Shown: positions 20,980-30,427, numbered from the stretch's first letter. The stretch: 64,000 nucleotides of DNA from Paenibacillus xylanexedens (GCF_001908275.1 NZ_CP018620.1:5890001-5954000), one strand, 5' to 3'. The notes: generated by a model not told the origin, from the letters alone. Made by a program: numbers and translations.

Positions 20980-21759
20980 ATGACAATTCCAAAAAAAGCT
21001 TCTTTATTCGCCATGCTCATTATGATTATGCTGGTTGCAGCTGCTTGCGGTGACAAAGCAGATAACACAGCTGCAACAAAAGAGCCTACCCCGACAGAAA
21101 CAACGACGGGTACTGATTCTGATACAGCGACTACAGAAGAGACAGAGAACACAGAACCAGCAAGCGAAGAGTCCAAGGAAACTGATAATTCCCAAGACGT
21201 TGAGCTGGGGACTACGGAAAAAGGTTCTTACACCAATGACTATTTTGGCGTATCTCTGAAATTCCCGGAAGCATGGGAGTTCCAGGATGCTGCAGGCATG
21301 AATGAGCTGACAAGTGCTTCATCCGAAGCGATTGCTGGTGATGATGAAACAAAGAAAAAACAGATTGAACTGTCTCAGACCAAAACATTGAATCTGCTTA
21401 TGGCTTCAAAGTACCCATTGGACGGCGGTCAAGTTGGCCCTTCCGCTATGGCCATTGCTGAGAAAGTGAGCTTGTTGCAAGGCATCCGTACAGGTAAAGA
21501 CTACCTGGAAGCAACCAAAAAATTCATGGTGGATAGCCAGTTCCCTTACGATTATAAGGAAATCACAACGGAAACCATCGGTGGTAAAGAGATGGATCTG
21601 ATGCAAATCACGATGGATGCTGGTGACGGTTCAACAATTACTCAAGATTACTATAGTACAATTATTGAAGGATATGCTTTCAACTTCATCTTCACTTACA
21701 TGGATGATAAGACCAAAGCCGAGATTGATACCATCAAAAAATCGGTTCAATTCAAATAA
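20980..21759 (+). CDS. Lipoprotein with PsbP-like/DUF1795-type domain
   Basis: This 259-residue protein has a lipoprotein signal peptide with lipobox LVAAAC (Cys23), a Thr/Glu-rich linker (about 25-75), and a folded domain from about 80 that begins YFGVSLKFPEAWEF, a pattern of PsbP-like or DUF1795 domains. It should sit on the outer face of the membrane. The ATG at 20980 follows AGGAGGGTAAT. It is monocistronic, with a promoter-like TACAAT in the gap upstream (20917-20922) and a terminator after the stop. Function is unknown. Confidence 0.75.
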   Translation: MTIPKKASLFAMLIMIMLVAAACGDKADNTAATKEPTPTETTTGTDSDTATTEETENTEPASEESKETDNSQDVELGTTEKGSYTNDYFGVSLKFPEAWEFQDAAGMNELTSASSEAIAGDDETKKKQIELSQTKTLNLLMASKYPLDGGQVGPSAMAIAEKVSLLQGIRTGKDYLEATKKFMVDSQFPYDYKEITTETIGGKEMDLMQITMDAGDGSTITQDYYSTIIEGYAFNFIFTYMDDKTKAEIDTIKKSVQFK

Positions 21760-21800
21760 TCGCTTTCGATTACTGCCATTATACGAAGAACATATAACTC

Positions 21801-21844
21801 AACCCCGATAACGATCTGTGGAGATCATCGTCGGGGTTCTTTTG
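21801..21844. terminator. Terminator after the lipoprotein gene
   Basis: Arms AACCCCGA and TCGGGGTT with an inner CGATC/GATC stem, followed by TCTTTTG. Confidence 0.85.
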
Positions 21845-21868
21845 TAGTTAAAAAGACTATATATTGCA

Positions 21869-23620
21869 CTAGCTAGATATGGCTACCCAGTGCCCTTCCG
21901 TGACTTCTACCCACTTGGAATGTTCCAGATTATAACGGTCCTCTACTTCAATATTTTCTCTTGTTGTTTCTTTCACAACATGTCTCTTTTTCTTCGCTTC
22001 TACCGCTGGGTCAGGCACAGGAATAGCAGACAGCAATGCCTTGGTGTAGGCATGTTGCGGGTTGGAATAGAGTTCTTCACTCTCGGCCAGCTCCACAATT
22101 TTCCCGTTATACATGACAGCCACTCGATCACTGATATGTTTAACCATGGACAAGTCATGCGCGATGAAGAGATACGTTAATCCGAGTCGCTGCTGTAACT
22201 CTTCAAGCAATTGTACGATCTGAGCCTGTATCGACACATCCAGTGCAGACAACGGTTCGTCACATACGATGAATTCCGGCTCCACAGCCAGAGCCCGCGC
22301 TATACCGATTCGCTGTCTCTGTCCACCCGAGAATTCATGTGGATAACGCTGCGCATGGGTAGGATCAAGACCCACCATCTCTAGTAATTCCTCCACCCGC
22401 TTCTCCCGCTGAGATGCTGTACCTGCAAGTTGATGAATATCAAGCGCTTCTCCAATGATATCCATAATCCTCATTTTGGGATTCAAAGATGCATAGGGGT
22501 CTTGGAAAATAATCTGCATATGTCTGCGCATCGTTTTCATCTCTGAAGCTGACAGACGATTGAGCGGGACTCCTTTAAACAGTACATCTCCACCTGTTGG
22601 CTCATGCAACCGCAGAATCGCACGCCCCGTGGTTGATTTTCCGCTGCCGGATTCCCCTACAACGCCGAGTGTCTCTCCTTGACGAATATGGAAACTGATA
22701 TCATTCACAGCCTTTAAGGTGTTGCCTTTCCCCAGATTAAAATGTTGTCTGAGCGATTTCACCTCAAGCAACGGCTGATCATCCTCCAGATCTCTCGGGA
22801 CCAATGATACCAGTTTTGGCTTTTTCTTCTGATCCAGACGTGGTAATGCATTCAGAAGTCTGATCGTATACGGGTGTTTGGGATTAGCAAAAATCTCTGT
22901 TGTAGTCCCAGTTTCCACAATCTGTCCTTCTTTCATAACAACAACCCGATCACACATGCCTGCCACTACGCCCAGATCATGCGTGATCAGAATAATCGAT
23001 GTACCCAGTTGATCTTGCATATCTTTCATCAAATTCAGAATCTGAGCTTGAATTGTAACGTCCAGTGCGGTTGTCGGCTCATCGGCAATGAGCAATTCAG
23101 GACGACAAGCAAGTGCAATACCAATCATGACCCGCTGACGCATGCCTCCGGAGAATTCGTGCGGATATTGGTTGTAGCGTATTTCACTACGAGTTATCCC
23201 CACCCGCTCCATCATGGCAATTGCCTGTTTCTTGGCTTCCCTTTTGGACACCTTCTGATGTTTGATCAGACTTTCGGAGATCTGTTTCCCTACTTTAATG
23301 GTCGGATTAAGAGAACTCATCGGGTCCTGAAAGATCATACCAATATCACGCCCACGGATGCTCTCCATCTCTTTCTGCGTTTTATTCGCCAGATCGACCC
23401 CTTTGAACAGAATCTCTCCATTTTTCATCTGTGAAGGCGGCGACGCCAGCAACCTCATAATGGAACGTGCTGTTACACTCTTTCCACTGCCCGATTCTCC
23501 TACAATGCCCAGTGTCTCGCCTTTTCGCACTTCAAAACTTACTTCTCGCACTGCCTGAAACTCACTCTCTCCAGAATGAAAAGAGACCGATAAATCATTA
23601 ACTTTCAATAAAGGTTCCAT
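21869..23620 (-). CDS. Oligopeptide-type ABC transporter ATPase, fused DppD-DppF
   Basis: This 583-residue protein joins two ATP-binding subunits usually encoded separately. The first half (about 1-260) has Walker A GESGSGKSVTAR, signature FSGGMRQR and Walker B LLIADEPTTALD; the second (about 290-540) has GESGSGKSTTGR, FSGGQRQR and FIVCDEPLSALD, and each half ends with the peptide-family C-terminal region. It should power the permeases encoded divergently from 23771. The ATG at 23620 is chosen by its match to family starts (MEPLLKVNDLSVSF) and a GGTGAT before it; starts further upstream (23638 and 23659) are possible. The fused form is known in other bacteria. It is divergent from its permeases, which is less usual. 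Confidence 0.9.
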   Translation of the reverse strand: MEPLLKVNDLSVSFHSGESEFQAVREVSFEVRKGETLGIVGESGSGKSVTARSIMRLLASPPSQMKNGEILFKGVDLANKTQKEMESIRGRDIGMIFQDPMSSLNPTIKVGKQISESLIKHQKVSKREAKKQAIAMMERVGITRSEIRYNQYPHEFSGGMRQRVMIGIALACRPELLIADEPTTALDVTIQAQILNLMKDMQDQLGTSIILITHDLGVVAGMCDRVVVMKEGQIVETGTTTEIFANPKHPYTIRLLNALPRLDQKKKPKLVSLVPRDLEDDQPLLEVKSLRQHFNLGKGNTLKAVNDISFHIRQGETLGVVGESGSGKSTTGRAILRLHEPTGGDVLFKGVPLNRLSASEMKTMRRHMQIIFQDPYASLNPKMRIMDIIGEALDIHQLAGTASQREKRVEELLEMVGLDPTHAQRYPHEFSGGQRQRIGIARALAVEPEFIVCDEPLSALDVSIQAQIVQLLEELQQRLGLTYLFIAHDLSMVKHISDRVAVMYNGKIVELAESEELYSNPQHAYTKALLSAIPVPDPAVEAKKKRHVVKETTRENIEVEDRYNLEHSKWVEVTEGHWVAISS

Positions 23621-23683
23621 GTTATCACCAGCTCTCATCCGTTTTTCACATTCACTCATCTCATATGTATACCATTTAATTCC

Positions 23684-23712
23684 TTGACAATTGTTTAGAC
23701 CCTAAATAATAT
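23684..23712 (+). promoter_or_regulatory. Strong sigma-A promoter for the ABC permease operon
   Basis: TTGACA (23684-23689) and TAATAT (23707-23712) with a 17-base spacer, 59 bases before the first start codon. Confidence 0.75.
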
Positions 23713-23770
23713 ATACTATATCAATCGGAATAATGCAATTTAAACCTGAATGAAAGGAGGCACGCTTGGT

Positions 23771-25213
23771 TTGAATCTTGCAGAAAGCAGCAGACTCTCG
23801 CGGTTGGTGCACAATTTAAGTTTTATTTATGGCAAAATGCTGCTTCATCCTTCCTACCGATATGTTCTGTTCATTCTTGGATTACCGATCAATCTGGTCG
23901 TGTTTCTAATATGGCGTTCGAATCGAAAAAATGACGGCTGGGTAGCTGCCAGGCAGACGGCTGAGCAAGAACTGCTCGCTTCTTCCTATCGGAACAAGCT
24001 GAAGTTGGAAGTGGAAGAACAGCTGCGGCGCAAACATCGTTTTTTCCAGCAACAGGTCAGTGAGGAAGAATTCACACGTCAGACAGAGGAATGGTTGGAA
24101 GAAACGGTTCAGAAAGAGTTGAAGGAGCGGACTTCTCGCATACTTCAGGAACAGGGAAGTCACCGTCTTACGATGGCCGATACATTCCACACCCTTATCG
24201 ACAAACCGTGGTTTTTCGCGATATCGATTATTCCTGGCTGTCTGATGTATGGCATCCTCTTTTTGTATGGAAATCCTTATCTAAAGTACATATTTGAAAG
24301 AATACTGATGACGGTATTTGTCATTCTGGGCGTAGCAACACTCGTATTTACGATTTTGTATCTGTCTCCGTTCAACCCGGCAGCTAACATTCTCGGAGAG
24401 ACAGCAACGCAGGAACAGATTGCAGCATTTAATCAGGTGTATGGCTTGGATCAGCCTTATCTTACACAGCTTTGGAACAATATTAAAGGAGTTGCTCTCT
24501 TCGATCTTGGCAAGTCTTTTGCAGGAAATGAAGACGTAACAGCAACGATTGCAAGAAAGTTTCCAATTACATTGACGCTCGCGGTCATCTCCCTGCTATT
24601 AGCACTTGTCATTGCGTTACCCATCGGTATCATCTCAGCGATTAAGCCTAATTCATGGTTCGATTATACGTTTATGTTCATCGCTCTGATTGGATTATCG
24701 ATCCCGAATTTCTGGCAAGGACTTATTTTCATTCTGAACTTTTCGATCAAATTGCAGTGGCTTCCCGCCACCTTCAACCCGCAGAACTGGCTGTCGATCA
24801 TTATGCCAACCATTGTGCTGGGCACGGGACTCACGGCTGCGGTGGCCCGGATGACCCGGTCTTCTACATTGGAAGTCATTCATGAGGATTATGTGATGAC
24901 CGCCCGCGCCAAGGGGTTAAGCGAACGTCAGGTCATGCTGAAACACGCTGTACGTAATGCATTGATTCCAATCGTTACTGTGGTTGGACTTCAATTCGGA
25001 GCCATGCTTGGCGGGGCAGCAGTGACGGAGAAAGTGTTTAATATCAGCGGTCTCGGTAGCTATATTGTGGATAAACAATTCATCCCCGATATTCCGAGTA
25101 TCATGGGCGGAGTAATCTACACAGCAATTACGATCTCCATTATCAATGTAGCGGTTGATCTGCTGTACGCTTTTATTGATCCAAGAGTGCGCTCCAAGAT
25201 GAAACAATATTAA
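23771..25213 (+). CDS. ABC transporter permease, DppB type, with long N-terminal extension
   Basis: The last ~305 residues of this 480-residue protein are a normal DppB/OppB permease: YIFERILMTVFVILGVATLV at about 177, the LSPFNPAANILG stretch, and the EAA loop DYVMTARAKGLSERQVMLKHA, then the MLGGAAVTEKVFNISG motif. Before this lies an unusual ~170-residue extension with one membrane segment (about 34-50), a charged, probably coiled-coil region of ~85 residues (RQTAEQELLASSYRNKLKLE onward), and a second segment (about 148-170). The TTG at 23771 has AAAGGAGG 10 bases upstream; an ATG at 23750 overlaps that site. It is first of a three-gene operon with the next permease and binding protein. Confidence 0.85.
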   Translation: MNLAESSRLSRLVHNLSFIYGKMLLHPSYRYVLFILGLPINLVVFLIWRSNRKNDGWVAARQTAEQELLASSYRNKLKLEVEEQLRRKHRFFQQQVSEEEFTRQTEEWLEETVQKELKERTSRILQEQGSHRLTMADTFHTLIDKPWFFAISIIPGCLMYGILFLYGNPYLKYIFERILMTVFVILGVATLVFTILYLSPFNPAANILGETATQEQIAAFNQVYGLDQPYLTQLWNNIKGVALFDLGKSFAGNEDVTATIARKFPITLTLAVISLLLALVIALPIGIISAIKPNSWFDYTFMFIALIGLSIPNFWQGLIFILNFSIKLQWLPATFNPQNWLSIIMPTIVLGTGLTAAVARMTRSSTLEVIHEDYVMTARAKGLSERQVMLKHAVRNALIPIVTVVGLQFGAMLGGAAVTEKVFNISGLGSYIVDKQFIPDIPSIMGGVIYTAITISIINVAVDLLYAFIDPRVRSKMKQY

Positions 25214-25248
25214 AGTGGTGTTGAACTACCTCTTAAAGCAGGTGTATT

Positions 25249-26760
25249 ATGACAAACTCGTCCTTAACACAAGAAATGCGTTTCCGGCTTAAGTCTTCTC
25301 GAGAATACAGTCAGGCGAGCTTCGCCTGGATCACGTCCCTTCTCTTGACTGCCTTGTTGCTGTTCAACAGTTATGACTGGAGCGGGCAGACGTTCAAACC
25401 ATTTCTGCTAACGATACTTGGGATCTATGTGTTCTTCACACTGGTCCAAAGTGTCATCACCCTTCGGATTCGAAAAGACTTGATCCGTACGGGTACGATC
25501 TCTACTTTGACCCGCAGGATCGCCTGGGTTCAACTGCTTGCTATCCTTTCTGGCAATATATTTATCGTAACGGCAGCCTTTCATCTGATGCGAAAAGCCA
25601 AGAATGTGGAGTACACCTTTGCGGTATATATGCTGTTAACCCAGCTGTTCGTCATCGGTGTATCTGCGTTAAATGTTTTCAAACCTTATGTGGCTGACAA
25701 CTTTCTGCCCGCCATGGCGGTGCTGATATTTATTCTGGTCATCGACCTGGTCGTACTGATTATCGTATCCCGATATAACGCGACCTCTATCCTCCCTCGC
25801 TGGATGATCGGTGTCAGTGTAGTGCTGATTCTGACCTCAATCACAGGTAATGTATTTGCCCTATTGCTCGGCATTTCCATTATTGGACGCATTCGCAGAC
25901 AGGGGAAACAAAAATCAAACTTCTGGAATGATCTGTGGGAGCGACTTGCTCCAAATATGACTGCCATGTCCGGTTTGTTTTTTATCATTTTTCTGTTCTC
26001 GATATCGATCTGCAGCTTCTTTACCTTTGACTACAGCATGGCTGTGGAAAATAACTACTCGGCGCTGCTTCAACCGCCTTCCCTTGCGTATCCGTTGGGA
26101 ACGGACGACTTCGGACGATGTTTATTTTCCCGGATTGTATTTGGTGCCCGGATCTCCTTGATCGTAGGTTGCATGTCGACCATCATTCCTGTGTTGATCG
26201 GTGGAGTCCTCGGAGCATTCTCCGGTTTCTACGGAAGGCATACGGATAACATCATCATGCGGCTGCTGGATATTCTCTATGCGATTCCGGGAATTCTGCT
26301 CGCTATTGCCATTATTGCGGCGTTTGGAGCCAATACAGTCAATCTCATTCTGGCGCTGAGTCTGGGTTCGATCCCAACTTACGCCCGTACGATGAGAGCC
26401 AGTGTGCTCTATGTATCTACTTTTGAATTTGTGGAAGCTGCACGTGCACTGGGGTACAACAATCGTACGATTATTTTCAAACACATTATTCCCAACTCCC
26501 TTGCGCCCATGATTATCAAGTCCACACTCACGATTGGTGGAGCTGTTATCGCTACCAGCAGTTTGAGTTATCTGGGACTCGGCGTGGAGCCGCATATTCC
26601 GGAATGGGGTAACATTCTGAAGCTCGGCAGTACATACCTGGAGACCCACTCTTATCTGGCGATTTATCCAGGTTTGGCTATTATTCTGCTGGTTCTTTCG
26701 TTTAACTTTCTCGGTGACGGTCTGCGTGATGCGCTTGATCCCAAGCTGGAGAAGGCCTAA
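25249..26760 (+). CDS. ABC transporter permease, DppC type, with six extra N-terminal membrane segments
   Basis: The last ~275 residues of this 503-residue protein are a DppC/OppC permease: YPLGTDDFGRCLFSRIVFGAR, then the EAA loop EFVEAARALGYNNRTIIFKHI and PLGLGVEPHIPEWG-like SYLGLGVEPHIPEWG. Ahead of it lies an extension of about 225 residues with roughly six hydrophobic segments (near 27-42, 52-70, 92-112, 124-144, 156-175 and 188-214). Typical DppC proteins are about 300 residues. No known domain is evident in the extension. The start ATG 25249 follows AAGCAGGTGT. It lies 35 bp after the DppB gene and 73 bp before the binding-protein gene. Confidence 0.85.
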   Translation: MTNSSLTQEMRFRLKSSREYSQASFAWITSLLLTALLLFNSYDWSGQTFKPFLLTILGIYVFFTLVQSVITLRIRKDLIRTGTISTLTRRIAWVQLLAILSGNIFIVTAAFHLMRKAKNVEYTFAVYMLLTQLFVIGVSALNVFKPYVADNFLPAMAVLIFILVIDLVVLIIVSRYNATSILPRWMIGVSVVLILTSITGNVFALLLGISIIGRIRRQGKQKSNFWNDLWERLAPNMTAMSGLFFIIFLFSISICSFFTFDYSMAVENNYSALLQPPSLAYPLGTDDFGRCLFSRIVFGARISLIVGCMSTIIPVLIGGVLGAFSGFYGRHTDNIIMRLLDILYAIPGILLAIAIIAAFGANTVNLILALSLGSIPTYARTMRASVLYVSTFEFVEAARALGYNNRTIIFKHIIPNSLAPMIIKSTLTIGGAVIATSSLSYLGLGVEPHIPEWGNILKLGSTYLETHSYLAIYPGLAIILLVLSFNFLGDGLRDALDPKLEKA

Positions 26761-26833
26761 ATGAGTTGTTGAAATGAATGATATAGAAAAAAGAAATCAC
26801 ACATCACACATTCAAGATATGGAGGGTAATCCC

Positions 26834-28654
26834 ATGAAAAAACGTACACTGATCTCATTGCTATTAATTCTCGTCATTGTGATTTCCGGCTGCAGCGTAA
26901 AAACGAAAACCGAATCCCAGGCGGAGACCACACCTGCGGACACAACTGAAACTGCACAAAAACCGGCTGACATTGAACTGCTCGCCATGAGTTCTTCCGA
27001 AAATGATGTAAACATTGTGCGCGACCAGCTGACCAAAAACGGCTTCAATGTGAAGTTGAACCTGCAGCCGGATTACGGTAGCTTCAAATCCCAGCAGGAT
27101 GCAGGGAATTATGACATTGCCTTGTCCAGCTGGACAACGGTAACGGGAAATCCCGATTATGCAGTGCGTTCCCTTTTCAAAACAGGTGGAGATTACAGTA
27201 TCCTTGCAGATGCGGAACTTGATAAACTCATCGATCAGGCAGCTACTCAAACTCCAGATGAGTACAAAGACACGTACAAACAATTGGAAGATCGCTTGGT
27301 AACGGATCAGGCGTATATCGCTCCTCTGTACATTTCCCTGAAAAGTCAGGCTGTGAACAAAGACATTCTGAATGTCGACACCGTTCGTCTCTCCAAATCC
27401 CGCGCCATGGCTTGGGAACCGATTGAGTTCAAGGACAGCTCCAAAAATGCCAAAGATCCGTTGATTCTGACGCAAAGCGCATCCGTACTGACTTCCCTTG
27501 ATCCCATCAAAGGAAACGACGGTTCCATCAACCAGTTGAACACCAATATGTATGTACGTCTCGTTAACCTGACAGATGACGATCAGCTGACAGCAGAAGG
27601 ATCACTGTCCCATAATTTCAGTATTGCTGAAGGTAATTCAGACTACTACTTCATTCTCAGAGACGATATCAACTTTGCGAAGATTGATAACAAAAAAGCT
27701 GTAGATACAGGAGAACGTGTCGGTGCAGATGATGTTATCTTCTCCCTGGATCGCGCTAAAAACAAAGATTCCGTTCCGGATCACCGGACATACAGTTTGC
27801 ATGAACACATCAAAGAAGCTGAAGTTGTAACAGATCTGAGTGCATTGCAAAACGTTAAACAATCCAGTGGCCACGGCACAATCCTCGAAGCATTGGAACA
27901 AGGACTGGGCAGCAAAATTACCGAACTTGTGACTGACAAAACCAAAGCAGATAATAGTGCAGGTAAATATCAGGTCGTTAAACTGACCACAACTGAACCT
28001 TTCCCGCAAGTACTGAACTACCTGGCTCACCAATCTGCGGGTATCGTGTCCAAAAAACAGGTGGAGAGCATCAACACATATGATGTAGCTTCCTTTGACG
28101 TCAACAAAGATATTCCTTACGGTGATCAGAACACGGTGACTGAAGGCGCAGCATACAATAACACCCTTTATACTAGCGGACCTTACATTTTGTCTTATAA
28201 AAATGACTATGAAGGTGTATTCTTAAAAAATCCGGCTTACCGTAAAGGCACGGAAGATGAGCCAAAAATTGCTCAGGTTAACGTTCGATTCATCGCGGAT
28301 GCAGACAGCGCCCTCTCTGCTCTTCGCAGCAGTGAAATTCACTTATACTACGGTGTACCTGAAACCAAGTATGACATCATCGAAAATGACAGCAAACTGA
28401 AACTGCAAAGTCTGCCAAGTAACGCTGTCTCCTATCTGTTGTTCAATACGGCCAATCGTGAAGTTGCCAAGAGCAGTGACCTGAGAAAAGCCGTGCTGTA
28501 CTCCATTAATCAGGATGAGATTTTGAGTTTCTACAAGAACAACAAACTCAAAGCATACTCCACAGTAAGCCCGCTCGTTCAGACCGGGAATGAATTGAAA
28601 GCCGATCCTGCAAAAGTAAAAGAATTCTTGAGTAACTACAACGCCTCCAAGTAA
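26834..28654 (+). CDS. Peptide-type ABC substrate-binding lipoprotein, apparently circularly permuted
   Basis: This 606-residue lipoprotein (lipobox VISGC, Cys20) belongs to the SBP_bac_5/DppA family but its parts are in swapped order. Residues about 46-200 match the usual C-terminal end (VRDQLTKNGFNVKLN, then NYDIALSSW, GNPDYAVRSLF, and LEDRLVTDQAYIAPLY). Residues about 207-606 match the usual N-terminal part (LTSLDPIKGN, YFILRDDINF, GADDVIFSLDRAKN, YTSGPYILSYKN) and end at ADPAKVKEFLSNYNA, which in normal members is followed by the piece now found at the N-terminus. Nothing is missing overall. ATG 26834 has GGAGGGTAATCCC before it. It serves the adjacent permeases. The family is sure; the permutation is my reading of motif order. 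Confidence 0.85.
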   Translation: MKKRTLISLLLILVIVISGCSVKTKTESQAETTPADTTETAQKPADIELLAMSSSENDVNIVRDQLTKNGFNVKLNLQPDYGSFKSQQDAGNYDIALSSWTTVTGNPDYAVRSLFKTGGDYSILADAELDKLIDQAATQTPDEYKDTYKQLEDRLVTDQAYIAPLYISLKSQAVNKDILNVDTVRLSKSRAMAWEPIEFKDSSKNAKDPLILTQSASVLTSLDPIKGNDGSINQLNTNMYVRLVNLTDDDQLTAEGSLSHNFSIAEGNSDYYFILRDDINFAKIDNKKAVDTGERVGADDVIFSLDRAKNKDSVPDHRTYSLHEHIKEAEVVTDLSALQNVKQSSGHGTILEALEQGLGSKITELVTDKTKADNSAGKYQVVKLTTTEPFPQVLNYLAHQSAGIVSKKQVESINTYDVASFDVNKDIPYGDQNTVTEGAAYNNTLYTSGPYILSYKNDYEGVFLKNPAYRKGTEDEPKIAQVNVRFIADADSALSALRSSEIHLYYGVPETKYDIIENDSKLKLQSLPSNAVSYLLFNTANREVAKSSDLRKAVLYSINQDEILSFYKNNKLKAYSTVSPLVQTGNELKADPAKVKEFLSNYNASK

Positions 28655-28666
28655 ACGTATACCAAC

Positions 28667-28715
28667 AAAAAGGCTGCTATCAGGATCATGTGTTTGATCC
28701 TGATGGCAGCCTTTT
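28667..28715. terminator. Bidirectional terminator after the ABC operon
   Basis: Arms AAAAGGCTGC and GCAGCCTTTT with an inner CAGGATCA/TGATCCTG stem, between convergent genes. Confidence 0.9.
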
Positions 28716-28716
28716 G

Positions 28717-29361
28717 TTATTCTTCCAGCACACGGCAATCTGCCAGAACATCGGGGTAGTTTCGGATGCTGTCCGCATCAGTAATTTTGCGAATAACTTT
28801 GCACGGTACGCCTGCTGCAAAAGAATGCGGTGGAATATCACGAGTCACCACGCTACCTGCTCCGATCACACAGCCGTCTCCAATCGTTACGCCCCCGCAC
28901 ACTGTGACATTTGCCGAGATCCATACATCATTACCAATCGTGACCGGCTTGGCATAACATAGTGACTTCACATCACCGTTCTGGTCCACCATCTGTCTCC
29001 GCTCGCTGGCAATCATGGGGTGAATGGGGGTAACAATCGTAACGTTGGGTCCAAAACTGGTATAATCCCCGATCGTCACTTGCGCGTCGTCTTGTATCGT
29101 CAGATTGTAATTACCGAAGAAATGCTCGCCTATCCGGGTATGCACACCATAATGAAAAAAGATGGGGCCTTGCATGAATCCGCCTTCTCCAATCTCTCCC
29201 AGTAGCTGTTGCAATATCTGATTCCTTTCCTCAGTCTGTTCTTCAAAGGTCTGACTGTAACGCTGACTGAGATTATGGGCCCGCCTTTTGATGACCTTTA
29301 ATTCGGGATCACTTGGACTGAACAACACGCCCTTCATGATTCTCTCTTCTTCACGCATCAT
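28717..29361 (-). CDS. Sugar O-acetyltransferase, maltose/galactoside acetyltransferase type
   Basis: This 214-residue protein has the left-handed beta-helix hexapeptide repeats of the acetyltransferase family (VTIGDYTSFGPNVTIVTPIH, then PVTIGNDVWISANVTVCGGV, GDGCVIGAGSVVTRDIPPHS and AAGVPCKVIR). The histidine in TPIHP is the catalytic base. It transfers acetyl from acetyl-CoA to a sugar. An N-terminal stretch (ERIMKGVLFSPSDPELKVIKRRAHNL) matches the maltose acetyltransferase domain. AAAGGAGG precedes two consecutive ATGs at 29361 and 29358. It is monocistronic with a ROK gene next on the same strand. Confidence 0.9.
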   Translation of the reverse strand: MMREEERIMKGVLFSPSDPELKVIKRRAHNLSQRYSQTFEEQTEERNQILQQLLGEIGEGGFMQGPIFFHYGVHTRIGEHFFGNYNLTIQDDAQVTIGDYTSFGPNVTIVTPIHPMIASERRQMVDQNGDVKSLCYAKPVTIGNDVWISANVTVCGGVTIGDGCVIGAGSVVTRDIPPHSFAAGVPCKVIRKITDADSIRNYPDVLADCRVLEE

Positions 29362-29394
29362 AAATCCTCCTTTACAAGAGTTAGCTTATAAAAT

Positions 29395-29421
29395 ATAACC
29401 CACAGACATGACCTGTGGGTT
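29395..29421 (-). terminator. Terminator overlapping the ROK gene stop
   Basis: Minus strand arms AACCCACAG and CTGTGGGTT, then ATATTTTAT; the hairpin starts inside the stop codon. Confidence 0.6.
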
Positions 29422-30427
29422 ATAAGGCTTCTGATAGAATGCCTGACTTCAACGCCTGAAGAACCATTCCTCGTAACCCAGCATCAAAATCATGTTGGAA
29501 CGAGTCCTGATGTACAATCTCGGGCAAAGACGGCATGGGGTGATCCTTCCCGTACTGTTTCCACGCCAAATCCAGCTCTTCTCTCTCCACCCGTTCCTGA
29601 TAAATGACAATCTGGTGCGGGGCAACGACGGCATTAATCGTTTGCAGGATGTGACATACGTTCACTACAAAATCATTTTTGCTCATGTCACGGTGCCAAT
29701 CAGGTGAATAAGGAAGATACTTGATCTCACCAAACATCCCGTTTTTCCCACGGATCATCTGTCCATTCAACATCATGCCCATACCCGGCGGGTATCGGTT
29801 CGGAAAATAAATTCCCGCTACACTCTGTTCCTTCATATCCGCATGCTGTGTACAGTATCCGCTAATCGCTGCATTAACATCATTCTCCACGAGAACGTTC
29901 AGTTGGAACTCGCTCTCGATCTCCCGTATCAGATGTGAGTGGATAAGCTCTTCATGACTGCTCACCGTGATGTCCCCATCTACGGCTTGCCCCGGAATAC
30001 CGATGCCGATCATATCAATGGCGGGGTACTCCGTAACGAAACGCGCGATAAGTTGCAGCACATGCTGTTTATCGAAAGCAGGCAAAATGCTCTCTTCCTT
30101 CAACACAACCTTATTCTCCAGATTCATGACCGTTGCCGAAATCAACTCCTGGCCTTTCATCTCTTTAATGTAAAGAACCAAAGCAAGCTTGAAGTTATAA
30201 TTATATCGATATGCCTGAGCAGGACGACCGCCGTTAGAGGGAACCACTTTATCCTGGAACAACTCTCCGCCATCACATAATTCCTGAATCAGCGCATTAA
30301 TGGTCACAACACTAAGATTGGTTAATAAAGCTAATTGCGGTTTGGTCGCCGTCTCGATCTGCTGCATGACTTCACGCACATTATTCAAATTGATGTATTT
30401 CATCATTGTAGCGTTGGCTTTTTTCAT
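29420..30427 (-). CDS. ROK-family transcriptional regulator/sugar kinase-like protein
   Basis: This 335-residue protein has an N-terminal helix-turn-helix (about 15-70, KPQLALLTNLSVVTINALIQEL) and a C-terminal ROK domain (about 80-300; IGIGIPGQAV, LNVLVENDVNAAISGY). That plan is the NagC/XylR type of sugar-responsive repressor. Some ROK landmarks are weak: the zinc-binding cysteine cluster is not obvious, so kinase activity is unlikely. The ATG 30427 follows GAGAGGGTT. Further upstream frames to 30487 lack a binding site. A likely target is not evident; neighbours are an acetyltransferase and a small membrane protein. Confidence 0.85.
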   Translation of the reverse strand: MKKANATMMKYINLNNVREVMQQIETATKPQLALLTNLSVVTINALIQELCDGGELFQDKVVPSNGGRPAQAYRYNYNFKLALVLYIKEMKGQELISATVMNLENKVVLKEESILPAFDKQHVLQLIARFVTEYPAIDMIGIGIPGQAVDGDITVSSHEELIHSHLIREIESEFQLNVLVENDVNAAISGYCTQHADMKEQSVAGIYFPNRYPPGMGMMLNGQMIRGKNGMFGEIKYLPYSPDWHRDMSKNDFVVNVCHILQTINAVVAPHQIVIYQERVEREELDLAWKQYGKDHPMPSLPEIVHQDSFQHDFDAGLRGMVLQALKSGILSEAL

